From Paenibacillus oryzisoli (GTDB taxonomy: Bacteria > Bacillota > Bacilli > Paenibacillales > NBRC-103111), in NCBI RefSeq assembly GCF_001653565.1, contig NZ_LYPB01000045.1:47086-111085 (forward strand): a DNA stretch of 64,000 bases. Direction: 5' to 3'. Of this stretch, positions 8,349-16,076 are shown piece by piece. Each line of letters starts with the position of its first letter. Position 1 is the first letter of the stretch. The notes under the pieces were generated by a model. That model made no database searches, was not told the DNA's origin, and saw nothing but the letters and a program-made list of their open reading frames with translations. The translations under genes were made by a program, and so were the position numbers.

Positions 8349-9038
8349 ATGTTTTTTCACCCGATGGATTTCCTAATTATCATTGCATTCGGCCTCTCCA
8401 TGTGGGCTTCGTTTCGAGTGCGAGGAACATTTAACAAATGGTCAAACGTACCTGTCTACTCAAGAATGACAGGAGCGGAAGCTGCAAGGCGGATGTTAGA
8501 CGCCAATGGCCTGTACGATGTCCCTGTTGAAGCTGTACCTGGGACATTAACAGACCATTACGATCCAACGACTCGGACTGTACGCTTGTCAGAGCCCGTC
8601 TACTTTCAGAGTTCCATCTCAGCTGTATCTGTTGCCTGTCACGAAGTAGGGCACGCGATTCAGCACCAAGTCCATTACCCAATGCTCGTTGCTAGACACA
8701 AGATGTTCCCTGTTGTGAATTTCGCTTCGGGTGTGGCTCCTATCTTGATCCTAGCGGGATTCTTCTTTCAACAGATCCCATGGCTCTTGGGCGTCGGTAT
8801 CATCTTCTTCGCGGCAGCCGTATCTTTCCAATTAGTAACGTTACCAGTCGAGTTTAACGCTAGTTCAAGAGCACGTGATGAAATGGTATCACACGGCTTC
8901 ATCTCTAATGAAGAAGAGCGTGGTGTAGCTAAGGTACTGAATGCTGCCGCGCTAACTTACGTAGCCGCTGCCCTGATCTCCGTCCTCGAGCTCCTGAAGT
9001 ACTTAATGATATTCAATGGTCGTAATAACGACGATTAA
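8349..9038 (+). CDS. Membrane zinc metallopeptidase (YugP family)
   Basis: A 229-aa membrane protein with a helix at the N-terminus and hydrophobic segments at about 120-165 and 195-220. The active site HEVGH is at 98-102. It belongs to the neutral zinc metallopeptidase family typified by Bacillus YugP, whose substrates are not established. An RBS (ACGGAGG) lies before the ATG. It follows the MerR gene closely and ends at a strong terminator. Confidence 0.85.
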   Translation: MFFHPMDFLIIIAFGLSMWASFRVRGTFNKWSNVPVYSRMTGAEAARRMLDANGLYDVPVEAVPGTLTDHYDPTTRTVRLSEPVYFQSSISAVSVACHEVGHAIQHQVHYPMLVARHKMFPVVNFASGVAPILILAGFFFQQIPWLLGVGIIFFAAAVSFQLVTLPVEFNASSRARDEMVSHGFISNEEERGVAKVLNAAALTYVAAALISVLELLKYLMIFNGRNNDD

Positions 9039-9043
9039 ACACG

Positions 9044-9090
9044 AAAGCTCTCCCGCGCAGGTTCAATTAGACCTGACGGGAGAGCTTTTC
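9044..9090. terminator. Intrinsic terminator after the YugP-like gene
   Basis: AAAGCTCTCCCG / CGGGAGAGCTTT with flanking A- and T-runs, placed between converging genes, so it can work both ways. Confidence 0.9.
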
Positions 9091-9975
9091 TCATTTAAAA
9101 TAATCATATAAGAAACGCCGGAACACTTCAGCTACCAGAGGCAGCTTTACACCCTTACGACAAATTAATCCAACCGTCCTTGTAACTTGCGGATCCGTTA
9201 TACGAATCTTAACAGGCTGCATTTGGCCACCTTCCAATAACGCCATCGCTGGAAGCAGACTGACTCCCATACCCGCGGCAACAAGTCCTCGAATCGTATC
9301 CGTCTCCTCACCTTCAAATTCAATCTTAGGAACGAAACCTGCTGTCTGGCAAGCATCCATCACGATCGTTCGAAGCGTATACTCTTCACTAAACATAACG
9401 AAAGGCTCGTTTCTCAACTGTTCAAGGCGAATTGACGTATAGTCTGCCAGAATATGATTAGAGGGAATGATCGCATACAACTCTTCCGTTAATAGAATTT
9501 CACCCGTCACGTGCTCATGGGACTCGGGAAAGGGTGAAATAAATGCGAGATCGATTTCTCCTCTTGAAACATCACGAATTAATGACGTATATGTACCCTG
9601 ACGCAGCCTAAACTTCACATTGGGATGATTTTTCTTAAATGCCGCAACCACAGCAGGAAGTAAGTTAATAACAAGACTATGAGGGAAGCCAATTCGAATC
9701 TCACCAGCCTCCGGATCAAGAAACTCATGGATTTCACCGACCGCACGTTCCAAATCCGTAAGAATCCCTTCTACTCGACTTAAAAATAAATGCCCAACAG
9801 AGGTCAGATGTAAATTACGCCCCTTTTGCACAAATAAATCAACACCGAGTTCCTCTTCCAGCATATGAATTTGCCGACTAACCGCAGACTGCGCTACGTG
9901 CAACTCTTCCGCCGCCTGTGTTACATGCTGCTTCCTAGCAACTTTCACAAAATATTGCAATTGTCTTAATTCCAC
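9091..9975 (-). CDS. LysR-family regulator, GltC-like
   Basis: A 294-aa LysR protein. The N-terminal helix-turn-helix reads HVTQAAEELHVAQSAVSRQI (about 17-36) and the periplasmic-binding-like effector domain spans about 90-290. From memory it matches Bacillus GltC closely over ELRQLQYFVKVA, LDPEAG, IGFPHSL and RQGTY. GltC activates glutamate synthase in response to 2-oxoglutarate and glutamate. Glutamate synthase genes are not in this window, so either it acts at a distance or it controls tpx, which is divergent from it. It is best described as GltC-like. Confidence 0.85.
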   Translation of the reverse strand: MELRQLQYFVKVARKQHVTQAAEELHVAQSAVSRQIHMLEEELGVDLFVQKGRNLHLTSVGHLFLSRVEGILTDLERAVGEIHEFLDPEAGEIRIGFPHSLVINLLPAVVAAFKKNHPNVKFRLRQGTYTSLIRDVSRGEIDLAFISPFPESHEHVTGEILLTEELYAIIPSNHILADYTSIRLEQLRNEPFVMFSEEYTLRTIVMDACQTAGFVPKIEFEGEETDTIRGLVAAGMGVSLLPAMALLEGGQMQPVKIRITDPQVTRTVGLICRKGVKLPLVAEVFRRFLYDYFK

Positions 9976-10059
9976 TTGAATAAATCCCCCGACATTTAAC
10001 TACTTAGTGAAGAAACAAAACACGTTCTTTGATTCCGATTATAGCGTGGCAGCAACGAT

Positions 10060-10089
10060 TGGACAACTTATCTGCAAAAAGCTTATAAT
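10060..10089 (+). promoter_or_regulatory. Promoter of tpx
   Basis: TGGACA (10060-10065), 18-bp spacer, TATAAT (10084-10089). The divergent LysR start is about 85 bp upstream, so LysR control is possible. Confidence 0.5.
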
Positions 10090-10135
10090 AAGTGAGTTGT
10101 TATTTAGCATGGATAATAAAGGAGGAAATCATTCA

Positions 10136-10654
10136 ATGGCACAAGAACGCACTGGTGTTGCTACCCTGAAAAGCAATCCTATCACTTTGGTAGGTCCCGA
10201 AATTAAAGTAGGTGACAAGGCTCCTGATTTCAAAGTTAACAAAGATTTGATGACACAAGTTTCACTTGCTGATTACGCAGGTAAAGTTAAATTGATCTCC
10301 GTAGTTCCTTCCTTAGATACAGGGGTTTGTGATGCACAAACTCGTCGTTTCAATGAAGAAGCAGCTAGCCTTGGCGACAACGTTGCTGTTCTTACAATCA
10401 GCGTTGATCTTCCTTTCGCACAAGCTCGCTGGTGCGGCGCTGCCGGTATCGACAAAGTAATCACATTGTCTGACTACAAAACAAAATCTTTTGGCGAAGC
10501 TTACGGCGTATTGATCAAAGAAATTCAATTGGATATGCGCTCTATTTTCGTAATCGACGCTAATGACACTGTTCAATACGTTGAGTACCTTGGCGAAATG
10601 ACAGCTCACCCGAACTATGAAGCAGCTGTAGCAGCTGTCAAAAAATTAGTGTAA
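10136..10654 (+). CDS. tpx: Thiol peroxidase
   Basis: An atypical 2-Cys peroxiredoxin of 172 aa that reduces hydrogen and lipid peroxides using thioredoxin. The peroxidatic cysteine is in SLDTGVCDAQTRRF (about residue 60) and the resolving cysteine in RWCGAAG (about 95), the Tpx spacing. ATG 10136 follows AAAGGAGGAAATC. The gene has its own promoter and terminator and is divergent from the GltC-like regulator. Confidence 0.95.
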   Translation: MAQERTGVATLKSNPITLVGPEIKVGDKAPDFKVNKDLMTQVSLADYAGKVKLISVVPSLDTGVCDAQTRRFNEEAASLGDNVAVLTISVDLPFAQARWCGAAGIDKVITLSDYKTKSFGEAYGVLIKEIQLDMRSIFVIDANDTVQYVEYLGEMTAHPNYEAAVAAVKKLV

Positions 10655-10665
10655 TCCACACAAAT

Positions 10666-10701
10666 AAAACAGCAAGGAGGCCAAGCTTCCCTGCTGTTTT
10701 T
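10666..10701 (+). terminator. Intrinsic terminator of tpx
   Basis: AAAACAGC...GCTGTTTTT with an inner stem GGAGG/CTTCC closing on CCAAG. The same 14-nt apex occurs in the tatA terminator. Confidence 0.85.
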
Positions 10702-10702
10702 G

Positions 10703-11092
10703 TTATCCATCAATTTTATATGAAGCAAGCTTACGATCTAATTGTTTATAAATATCTAATATCGTACGATAATTGGATCCAAGATCCCCCATTGAACCAC
10801 GTGAAGCTGAATAAATATCAACAGCCGTTTTCACGGGATTGATGGCAAATAAAGTCAACGTTACATCTTGGGTTCTTCCAGTAACCGTCTTGCGCTCAGC
10901 AAGAATTTCACCTACGTTCGGGACCTCATGCAATAGCTTGTACCCTGGTGTTTTCTTCAATACAGCCGTTACCTCTTCCCAAACTTGCTCCTTCGGCAGC
11001 TTAAAATATCTAGTTTTAAGTAAAGGATCTCTAGCTTTTTCCCCTGTCGTTTCATGACTACGTACTAATCCGATTAAAGTTCTCTTTAGCAA
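10703..11092 (-). CDS. Conserved hypothetical protein, 129 aa
   Basis: I do not recognise this protein with confidence. It has no signal peptide or membrane helix. Residues 25-120 look like an alternating alpha/beta domain (RYFKLPKEQVWEEVTAVL..., then ILAERKTVTGRTQDVTLTLFAI), loosely like the DUF1499 type of small protein. Start is TTG 11092 with AAGGGGGAAAGGG upstream. It converges on tpx. Confidence 0.7.
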   Translation of the reverse strand: MLKRTLIGLVRSHETTGEKARDPLLKTRYFKLPKEQVWEEVTAVLKKTPGYKLLHEVPNVGEILAERKTVTGRTQDVTLTLFAINPVKTAVDIYSASRGSMGDLGSNYRTILDIYKQLDRKLASYKIDG

Positions 11093-11192
11093 AAGCCCTT
11101 TCCCCCTTCAATGAAGTGCATGTAGACCACTTGCCATTTCAACACTATTCTCTATAATACCATTGATTATGCTTTAGAAAAAGAGGTAAATG

Positions 11193-11220
11193 AAAAATCG
11201 AGGGATCACTCCCCCGATTT
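11193..11220 (-). terminator. Intrinsic terminator of mntH
   Basis: On the minus strand AAATCGGGGGAG, short loop, CCCTCGATTTTTC, about 30 bp after the mntH stop. Confidence 0.75.
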
Positions 11221-11248
11221 AGTAGAATCTATTCCTAACTATTCCTTT

Positions 11249-12595
11249 TTATCCAAAAAAAGTAGTATACAGCAGATAAGCGTTCAATCCCGCGATTAAA
11301 ATAGCAACAAACCAACTCAATACAGCCATCCATTTCGGGATTACGAGCACGCCCATTTTTTTACGATCAGATGTAAAAGTAACTAACGGGATCACAGCAA
11401 ATGATAATTGCAAGGACAAAATTACCTGACTTAGAATAAGCAGATCTGTCGCACCACTCTCCCCATAAATCCCGATGACAATGACTGCAGGAATGATGGC
11501 AATTAAACGAGTAATCAATCGACGCAACCAAGGTGTTAGTCGAATGTTCAGAAAGCCTTCCATGACGATCTGTCCAGCCAGCGTGCCTGTAAGTGTTGAA
11601 TTCTGACCGGATGCTAAGAGTGCAACGGCAAACAATATACTGGCTGCTCCCGTGCCCAACATGGGCCCAAGGAGATGGTATGCATCTTGAATTTCAGCAA
11701 CTTCTTTCCCTGCCGAATGAAAAGCGGCCGCCGAAAGAATGAGAATCGCCGCGTTCACGAATAACGCTAACATTAAGGCAATCGTTGTATCAATGGTCGA
11801 GAATTTGATCGCTTCGCGTTTGGCTTCAATTGTAGGTTCGATTTTGCGCGTCTGTACGATGGATGAGTGCAAATACAAATTATGCGGCATAACTGTCGCT
11901 CCTAGAATACCAAGGGCAATATATAACATGGCTGGGTTCGTTACAATTTCAGTCGTTGGAATGAAGCCAGCAGCTACAGCTGCAAATTCAGGTTGCGAGA
12001 ATATAAGCTCCATAATAAAACAAACCATGATAAGTGCAATCAAACTAATAACCATTGCCTCAATATAGCGAAAACCTTTCTTCTGAAGCATTAACACCAG
12101 AATAACATCTAATGCCGTCAAGATCACACCGTAAATGAGGGGCAAACCGAACAATAACTGCAAAGCAATCGCGGCACCGATAACCTCTGCTAGATCACAG
12201 GCGGCGATAGCAAGCTCACACAGAAACCAAAGCACATAAGAAACTGGCTTACTATAATGATCGCGGCACGCTTGCGCCAAATCTCGACCTGTCACGATGC
12301 CCAGGCGACCGGACAGGGCTTGCAAGAGAATCGCCATAAGATTAGAAATTAAAATAACAGAAAGCAGCGTATACCCGAACTGCGAGCCGCCTGCCAAGTC
12401 AGTCGCCCAGTTGCCAGGATCCATATAACCGACCGCTACCAAATATCCTGGTCCAACGAAAGCTAACAATTTCCGGAAAAAGCCTGCTTTCTTCGGCACT
12501 TTCATACTATGATGAACTTCAGGCAGACTTGGCGTCGAAGAATCTTTGCGCCATCCGATCCCATCCTGAATCGGTTCTTTTTTGGCAATATCCAT
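11249..12595 (-). CDS. mntH: Nramp-type manganese/divalent metal:H+ symporter
   Basis: A 448-aa proton-coupled Mn2+ importer with about 11 helices after a hydrophilic N-terminus of about 40 residues. The metal-binding motif DPGN is at 59-62 ([14 protein letters not shown]) and the helix 6 motif is in [10 protein letters not shown]. Its own terminator follows. The 345-bp upstream gap contains two palindromes that look like metalloregulator sites. A TerC exporter behind a manganese riboswitch lies elsewhere in the window, giving both sides of Mn homeostasis. Confidence 0.93.
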   Translation of the reverse strand: MDIAKKEPIQDGIGWRKDSSTPSLPEVHHSMKVPKKAGFFRKLLAFVGPGYLVAVGYMDPGNWATDLAGGSQFGYTLLSVILISNLMAILLQALSGRLGIVTGRDLAQACRDHYSKPVSYVLWFLCELAIAACDLAEVIGAAIALQLLFGLPLIYGVILTALDVILVLMLQKKGFRYIEAMVISLIALIMVCFIMELIFSQPEFAAVAAGFIPTTEIVTNPAMLYIALGILGATVMPHNLYLHSSIVQTRKIEPTIEAKREAIKFSTIDTTIALMLALFVNAAILILSAAAFHSAGKEVAEIQDAYHLLGPMLGTGAASILFAVALLASGQNSTLTGTLAGQIVMEGFLNIRLTPWLRRLITRLIAIIPAVIVIGIYGESGATDLLILSQVILSLQLSFAVIPLVTFTSDRKKMGVLVIPKWMAVLSWFVAILIAGLNAYLLYTTFFG

Positions 12596-12648
12596 AGCTT
12601 TACCCTTCTTTCACAAGACCAATAATGTTGTTCTAGGGAAACATTTAT

Positions 12649-12664
12649 ATGTAGTATACTACAT
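12649..12664. promoter_or_regulatory. Perfect 16-bp palindrome upstream of mntH
   Basis: ATGTAGTATACTACAT is its own reverse complement and lies about 55 bp upstream of the mntH ATG. It contains TATACT on both strands, so it may overlap a -10 element. A regulator (MntR, Fur/PerR family) site is inferred. Confidence 0.6.
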
Positions 12665-12705
12665 AACCCCATCTTATGCTACAGGTAAACAATTATGTTC
12701 CAATG

Positions 12706-12732
12706 AAATTTTCTTTCCCAAGGGAAAATTTT
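12706..12732. promoter_or_regulatory. Candidate MntR-type operator, nested palindrome
   Basis: AAATTTTC and GAAAATTT flank a core TTTCCC-AA-GGGAAA. The core resembles the CCTTAAGG-centred MntR boxes of Bacillus as I recall them. The rest of the gap up to xylB shows no gene and no clear further signal. Confidence 0.5.
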
Positions 12733-12940
12733 GAGACATGTTATACCACCATTACAAAAGAGATTACTTCCATATTTTAAGGATACCCTTCTTAGCAAAA
12801 ATTCATAGAAATAATCGACTGGAAAAGAAGGATATTTGAAAGCATAAGCGAATACATTGATTATGTTATCTTTGTATATTCAATAAACAAACAAAGAATA
12901 TCGAAGCAATGACCATATTACATGACAAAAGGGTGATCTC

Positions 12941-14473
12941 ATGGCTTATTTTATGGGTTTAGATTTAGGTACTTCTGCAATTAAATGCATTCTAGTCGAT
13001 GAAACCGGTACAGTTATCGGTTCACATTCTGCTCAATATCCGCTGCAACAACCTCATCCAGGTTGGGCTGAGCAGCATCCCGAAGATTGGTGGAATGCCA
13101 CCATTGAAGGCATTCAAGGACTGTTAGCTAGCACCGGCGTTTCCGGTGATGCAGTCGCGGGTATCGGCTTCTCCGGCCAAATGCACGGCTCGGTCTTCCT
13201 CGACGAGGCGCAGCAGGTCATCCGGCCTGCGCTGCTCTGGTGCGATCAGCGCACCGCGGAGCAGTGCGCCTACATCGAGGCGACCGTCGGCGAAGCCGAG
13301 CTCGGTCGCCTCACAGGCAATCGGGCGCTGACGGGCTTCACCGCGCCTAAGCTCTTATGGCTCCGGCAGCATGAGCCGGAGCACTACGCTCGCGTTCGGC
13401 ATCTGCTGCTGCCGAAGGACTACGTCAGGCTGCGCCTGACGGGTGCGTTCGGCATGGACATGGCCGACGCCAGCGGCACGCTGCTGCTCGATGTCGCCCA
13501 CCGCAGCTGGTCTCAAACCGTCGCGGAGCGGTTAGAGATCCCGCTCGAGTGGCTGCCGCCGCTCTATGAGTCCGGCGACATTGCCGGGCACCTGCTGCCG
13601 GAGGCAGCAGCACTGACCGGCTTAGCCCCAGGCACGCCGATCGTTGTCGGCGGCGGCGACCAAGCTTGCGGCGCCGTTGGTGTTGGCGTCGTCCGCCAAG
13701 GCATCGCCTCGGTCGCGCTCGGCACTTCTGGTGTCGTCTTCGTCCACGACGACACCTACCAAGTGGATGAAGCGTATCGGCTTCATTCCTTCTGTCATGG
13801 CGTGCCTGGCAAGTGGCACCGCATGGGTGTTATGCTCGCGGCAGGCGGATCATTCCAGTGGTGGCGCAATCACTTTGCTAGTGAAGAGCTCGCACGCGCT
13901 GAGCAAGAAGGCAAAGACGTGTATGAAATACTGACAGCAGAAGCTGCAACAGCACCACTTGGAAGTGAGGGCTTACTGTTCCTTCCTTATTTATCTGGGG
14001 AACGTACGCCACATCCTGATCCTAAAGCTCGCGGGGCTTTCATCGGGCTTAATCTTCGGCACGAGAAAGCACATTTGACCCGCGCTGTTCTAGAAGGCAT
14101 TACCTTCGGACTTCGCGATTCCATGGAACTGATTCGTGAATCCGGAATTGAAGTGACCGAACTTCGCGTTAACGGTGGTGGTGCTAGAAGTCCTTTCTGG
14201 CGTCAAATGATTGCGGATATCTTCGGTATCCCTGTCGTTACAGTTAATTCGACAGATGGCCCAGCTTATGGAGCAGCTATCATGGCAGCATCTGGCGTAC
14301 GCCAAGTCGAAATTACGAAATTATGCGAGGATTGGATTAAAGTCACAGATCGCGTAGAACCGAATCCGACGAATCAGCTTAAATATGAAGCTTATTATAA
14401 CATTTACCGCAGTCTATACCCGACATTACAAAACACGTTCCATCAGTTGACGGATCTTGCGGAGCAGCAATAA
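12941..14473 (+). CDS. xylB: Xylulokinase
   Basis: Phosphorylates D-xylulose to xylulose 5-phosphate for the pentose phosphate pathway. The 510-aa FGGY kinase starts with the phosphate-1 loop GLDLGTSAIKC, has the XylB-type GFSGQMHG near residue 78, and the nucleotide-binding GTSG and GGGARSPFW segments in the C-terminal domain. GTGAT lies before the ATG. No xylA or xylR is next to it. Base composition is uneven: the bases at 13201-13260 are 43/60 G+C, while 12961-13020 are 23/60, and the AT-richer style returns after about 13850. Confidence 0.93.
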   Translation: MAYFMGLDLGTSAIKCILVDETGTVIGSHSAQYPLQQPHPGWAEQHPEDWWNATIEGIQGLLASTGVSGDAVAGIGFSGQMHGSVFLDEAQQVIRPALLWCDQRTAEQCAYIEATVGEAELGRLTGNRALTGFTAPKLLWLRQHEPEHYARVRHLLLPKDYVRLRLTGAFGMDMADASGTLLLDVAHRSWSQTVAERLEIPLEWLPPLYESGDIAGHLLPEAAALTGLAPGTPIVVGGGDQACGAVGVGVVRQGIASVALGTSGVVFVHDDTYQVDEAYRLHSFCHGVPGKWHRMGVMLAAGGSFQWWRNHFASEELARAEQEGKDVYEILTAEAATAPLGSEGLLFLPYLSGERTPHPDPKARGAFIGLNLRHEKAHLTRAVLEGITFGLRDSMELIRESGIEVTELRVNGGGARSPFWRQMIADIFGIPVVTVNSTDGPAYGAAIMAASGVRQVEITKLCEDWIKVTDRVEPNPTNQLKYEAYYNIYRSLYPTLQNTFHQLTDLAEQQ

Positions 14474-14486
14474 GACTGGTAGAACA

Positions 14487-14563
14487 TTAACTGAATTTCC
14501 TACATCTATTTCCGAGCACAACAGCACTCCAAGGAACTTAACTGGATTTTTGCGGCTAATCTC
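14487..14563. repeat. Dispersed intergenic repeat, locus A
   Basis: Two degenerate units starting TTAACTG at 14487 and 14538, exactly 51 bp apart. They resemble the TAACTGTACTTTTT units near 31.8 and 63.9 kb. Confidence 0.5.
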
Positions 14564-14602
14564 ATTCAGATAGCCCCGGAACCCCAAACACATCTTTCAA
14601 AT

Positions 14603-14645
14603 AAAAAAGAGGTTGAGCAGGCAATCCCTGTTCAACCTCTTTTTT
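14603..14645. terminator. Terminator of the 6S RNA, possibly bidirectional
   Basis: AAAAAAGAGGTTGA / TCAACCTCTTTTTT with an inner GCAGG...CCTG. It ends the minus-strand RNA and could also stop xylB transcription. Confidence 0.9.
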
Positions 14646-14838
14646 ATTCGAAGAAACCCGCCTATGCCGTCCGGTTTCCGTGCTTCAAACCCGCTCTCGC
14701 AGGTGGGTGTCCGCAGACGTGTATTTGAGGTCCCCTTTCGAGGGCATGTCAGCCACACATCAATATAGGTCTCCCTAGAAACAGTCATTGGTTTAAAACA
14801 ACTTAAAACCGTTACGAACATCGCAGATTTCTTCTGTT
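14646..14838 (-). ncRNA. ssrS: 6S RNA (SsrS)
   Basis: About 190 nt on the minus strand. It has its own promoter, a closing stem of the ends (GAAGAAATCTGC with GCGGGTTTCTTC, 12 pairs counting wobbles) and a terminator right after. The 5' part GATGTTCGTAACGG and the long interrupted hairpin body match what I recall of Firmicute 6S RNAs, which bind the sigma-A holoenzyme in stationary phase. The 91-codon reading frame across it has no RBS or family look. A covariance-model search would settle the name; that it is a structured RNA gene is well supported. Confidence 0.75.
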
Positions 14839-14843
14839 TTCTT

Positions 14844-14872
14844 ATTATAGATCCAACCACGCTGATAATCAA
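14844..14872 (-). promoter_or_regulatory. Promoter of the 6S RNA
   Basis: On the minus strand TTGATT (14872-14867), 17-bp spacer, TATAAT (14849-14844). The start falls near 14837, at the base of the RNA closing stem. Confidence 0.75.
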
Positions 14873-14881
14873 CTGGTAGGA

Positions 14882-15721
14882 TTAATCTCTATTCTTGTCA
14901 TTATCATCTTTTTTATGCAAACTAACTGGAGTTTCATTTACGACTCCCTCATTTGCATCCTCATTTCCTTCTGCAGCCGCTTCCGCTTCTTCAGCTAGTC
15001 GCTGTTGCTCCTTCTCTTCAAGCTCTTGTTGCTTCGTTTGAAGCTTAGTAAAGCTTCTGTTAAACTGCCAGAAGGAGAACGTTGCCACAATAGCACCCAT
15101 GAAGAAAACAACTAAGAAGAAATTGAACTTCGTCAAACAAATATAAACAATAACACCATTACAAACGAGCAATACAATCGAATTAATAGGATTGCCAATT
15201 GTAATTAAAATTGAATTTTTGACAATTTGAAAAATCTTCATGTGCAAATGTACGATTATGGAGAAGAAATTAAACAAAGCAATAATCATAATCACGGTGA
15301 AAGCAATAAACAAAACAGCCAAAACCCTTAACGAACTTCCTTGCTTCAAATAGAAGAAATAATTCACTCCGATTATCACGAAAATAAGAACAAAGAAAAT
15401 TCCACCCAACATACTCTGCAAGTAGTTTTCTTTATATCCACGGAAAAATGTCTTTAACAATGGAACATCTTCTTCTCCTGTCACCCATTTCCTAGCTACG
15501 GCAAACATCGCTGTTGTCGCAGGAAATAAAGTAAACGGTGCCAAAACTGCAAGAATCGGCAACGTAGCTTTTAAAGCGTCCGGCGTTTGACTCACTAACC
15601 CCATAAAGAGGAAAAAGAATACCGGAATTGAGCAAAGCATCCAAAGCAAATTAATAACGGATAACCGCATAATCCACTCCGATATTCTATACAGTCCTCC
15701 CATAACTCCCTTAAACTCCAA
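14882..15721 (-). CDS. DUF624 (YesL-like) membrane protein
   Basis: A 279-aa protein with about six membrane helices in the first 215 residues. The typical DUF624 opening is present: GGLYRISEWIMRLSVINLLWMLCSIP, then a segment with the PAT turn (LFPATTAMFAVARKW). The last 65 residues are a charged Gln/Glu-rich helix and tail. Function is not known; YesL-type genes often lie among carbohydrate uptake genes, and xylB is the nearest such gene here. Start is TTG 15721 with AAGGAGG (15736-15730) upstream. Confidence 0.85.
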   Translation of the reverse strand: MEFKGVMGGLYRISEWIMRLSVINLLWMLCSIPVFFFLFMGLVSQTPDALKATLPILAVLAPFTLFPATTAMFAVARKWVTGEEDVPLLKTFFRGYKENYLQSMLGGIFFVLIFVIIGVNYFFYLKQGSSLRVLAVLFIAFTVIMIIALFNFFSIIVHLHMKIFQIVKNSILITIGNPINSIVLLVCNGVIVYICLTKFNFFLVVFFMGAIVATFSFWQFNRSFTKLQTKQQELEEKEQQRLAEEAEAAAEGNEDANEGVVNETPVSLHKKDDNDKNRD

Positions 15722-15928
15722 AACTGCTTCCTCCTTAGCGTTTCCTTCAGGAAACTTTCTACGTTGTTAACTACTGACATGACGATAGCATGTCTAATTT
15801 GTATATAGACTCAATTATAGCCTATTTTTCACGATATAGGTAGCCGTCTAGTCGTTATAGGTACTTTTACATAAGATAGTATTGTCTAGTCGCACCACCC
15901 CCAAATCATTATTCAGGAGGTTGATACA

Positions 15929-16015
15929 ATGTCTAATCCAATCGGAACATCTGCAGGTGCTATTTTGGTGCTTTTCATCTTGTTAGTAATTATCACTAGC
16001 TCATTCGTACTTTAA
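15929..16015 (+). CDS. YjcZ-like sporulation micro-protein, 28 aa
   Basis: A very short gene: MSNPIGTSAG, then a single hydrophobic helix (AILVLFILLVIITSSFVL). The pattern is that of the YjcZ family of small spore or forespore membrane proteins of Bacilli. AGGAGG at 15915-15920 is well placed before ATG 15929. The stop at 16013-16015 is followed at once by a terminator. The family call rests on the hydrophobic pattern only. Confidence 0.7.
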   Translation: MSNPIGTSAGAILVLFILLVIITSSFVL

Positions 16016-16031
16016 TCCATATAGGTAAAAA

Positions 16032-16063
16032 GAAGGCGGAGATCCTCAGGATCTCCGCCTTTC
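16032..16063. terminator. Intrinsic terminator after the micro-protein gene
   Basis: GAAGGCGGAGATCC / GGATCTCCGCCTTTC with a three-base loop, between the converging micro-protein gene and cshA. Confidence 0.9.
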
Positions 16064-16076
16064 TTCATGCTGCATC

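Noticed and set aside
9091..9975. Calling the LysR gene gltC outright
   Set aside because: The similarity is strong, but glutamate synthase genes are not adjacent, so only GltC-like is claimed.
14597..14872. 91-codon frame on the minus strand
   Set aside because: It lies across the structured RNA and its terminator, has no RBS, and its protein has no family look. The 6S RNA explains the region.
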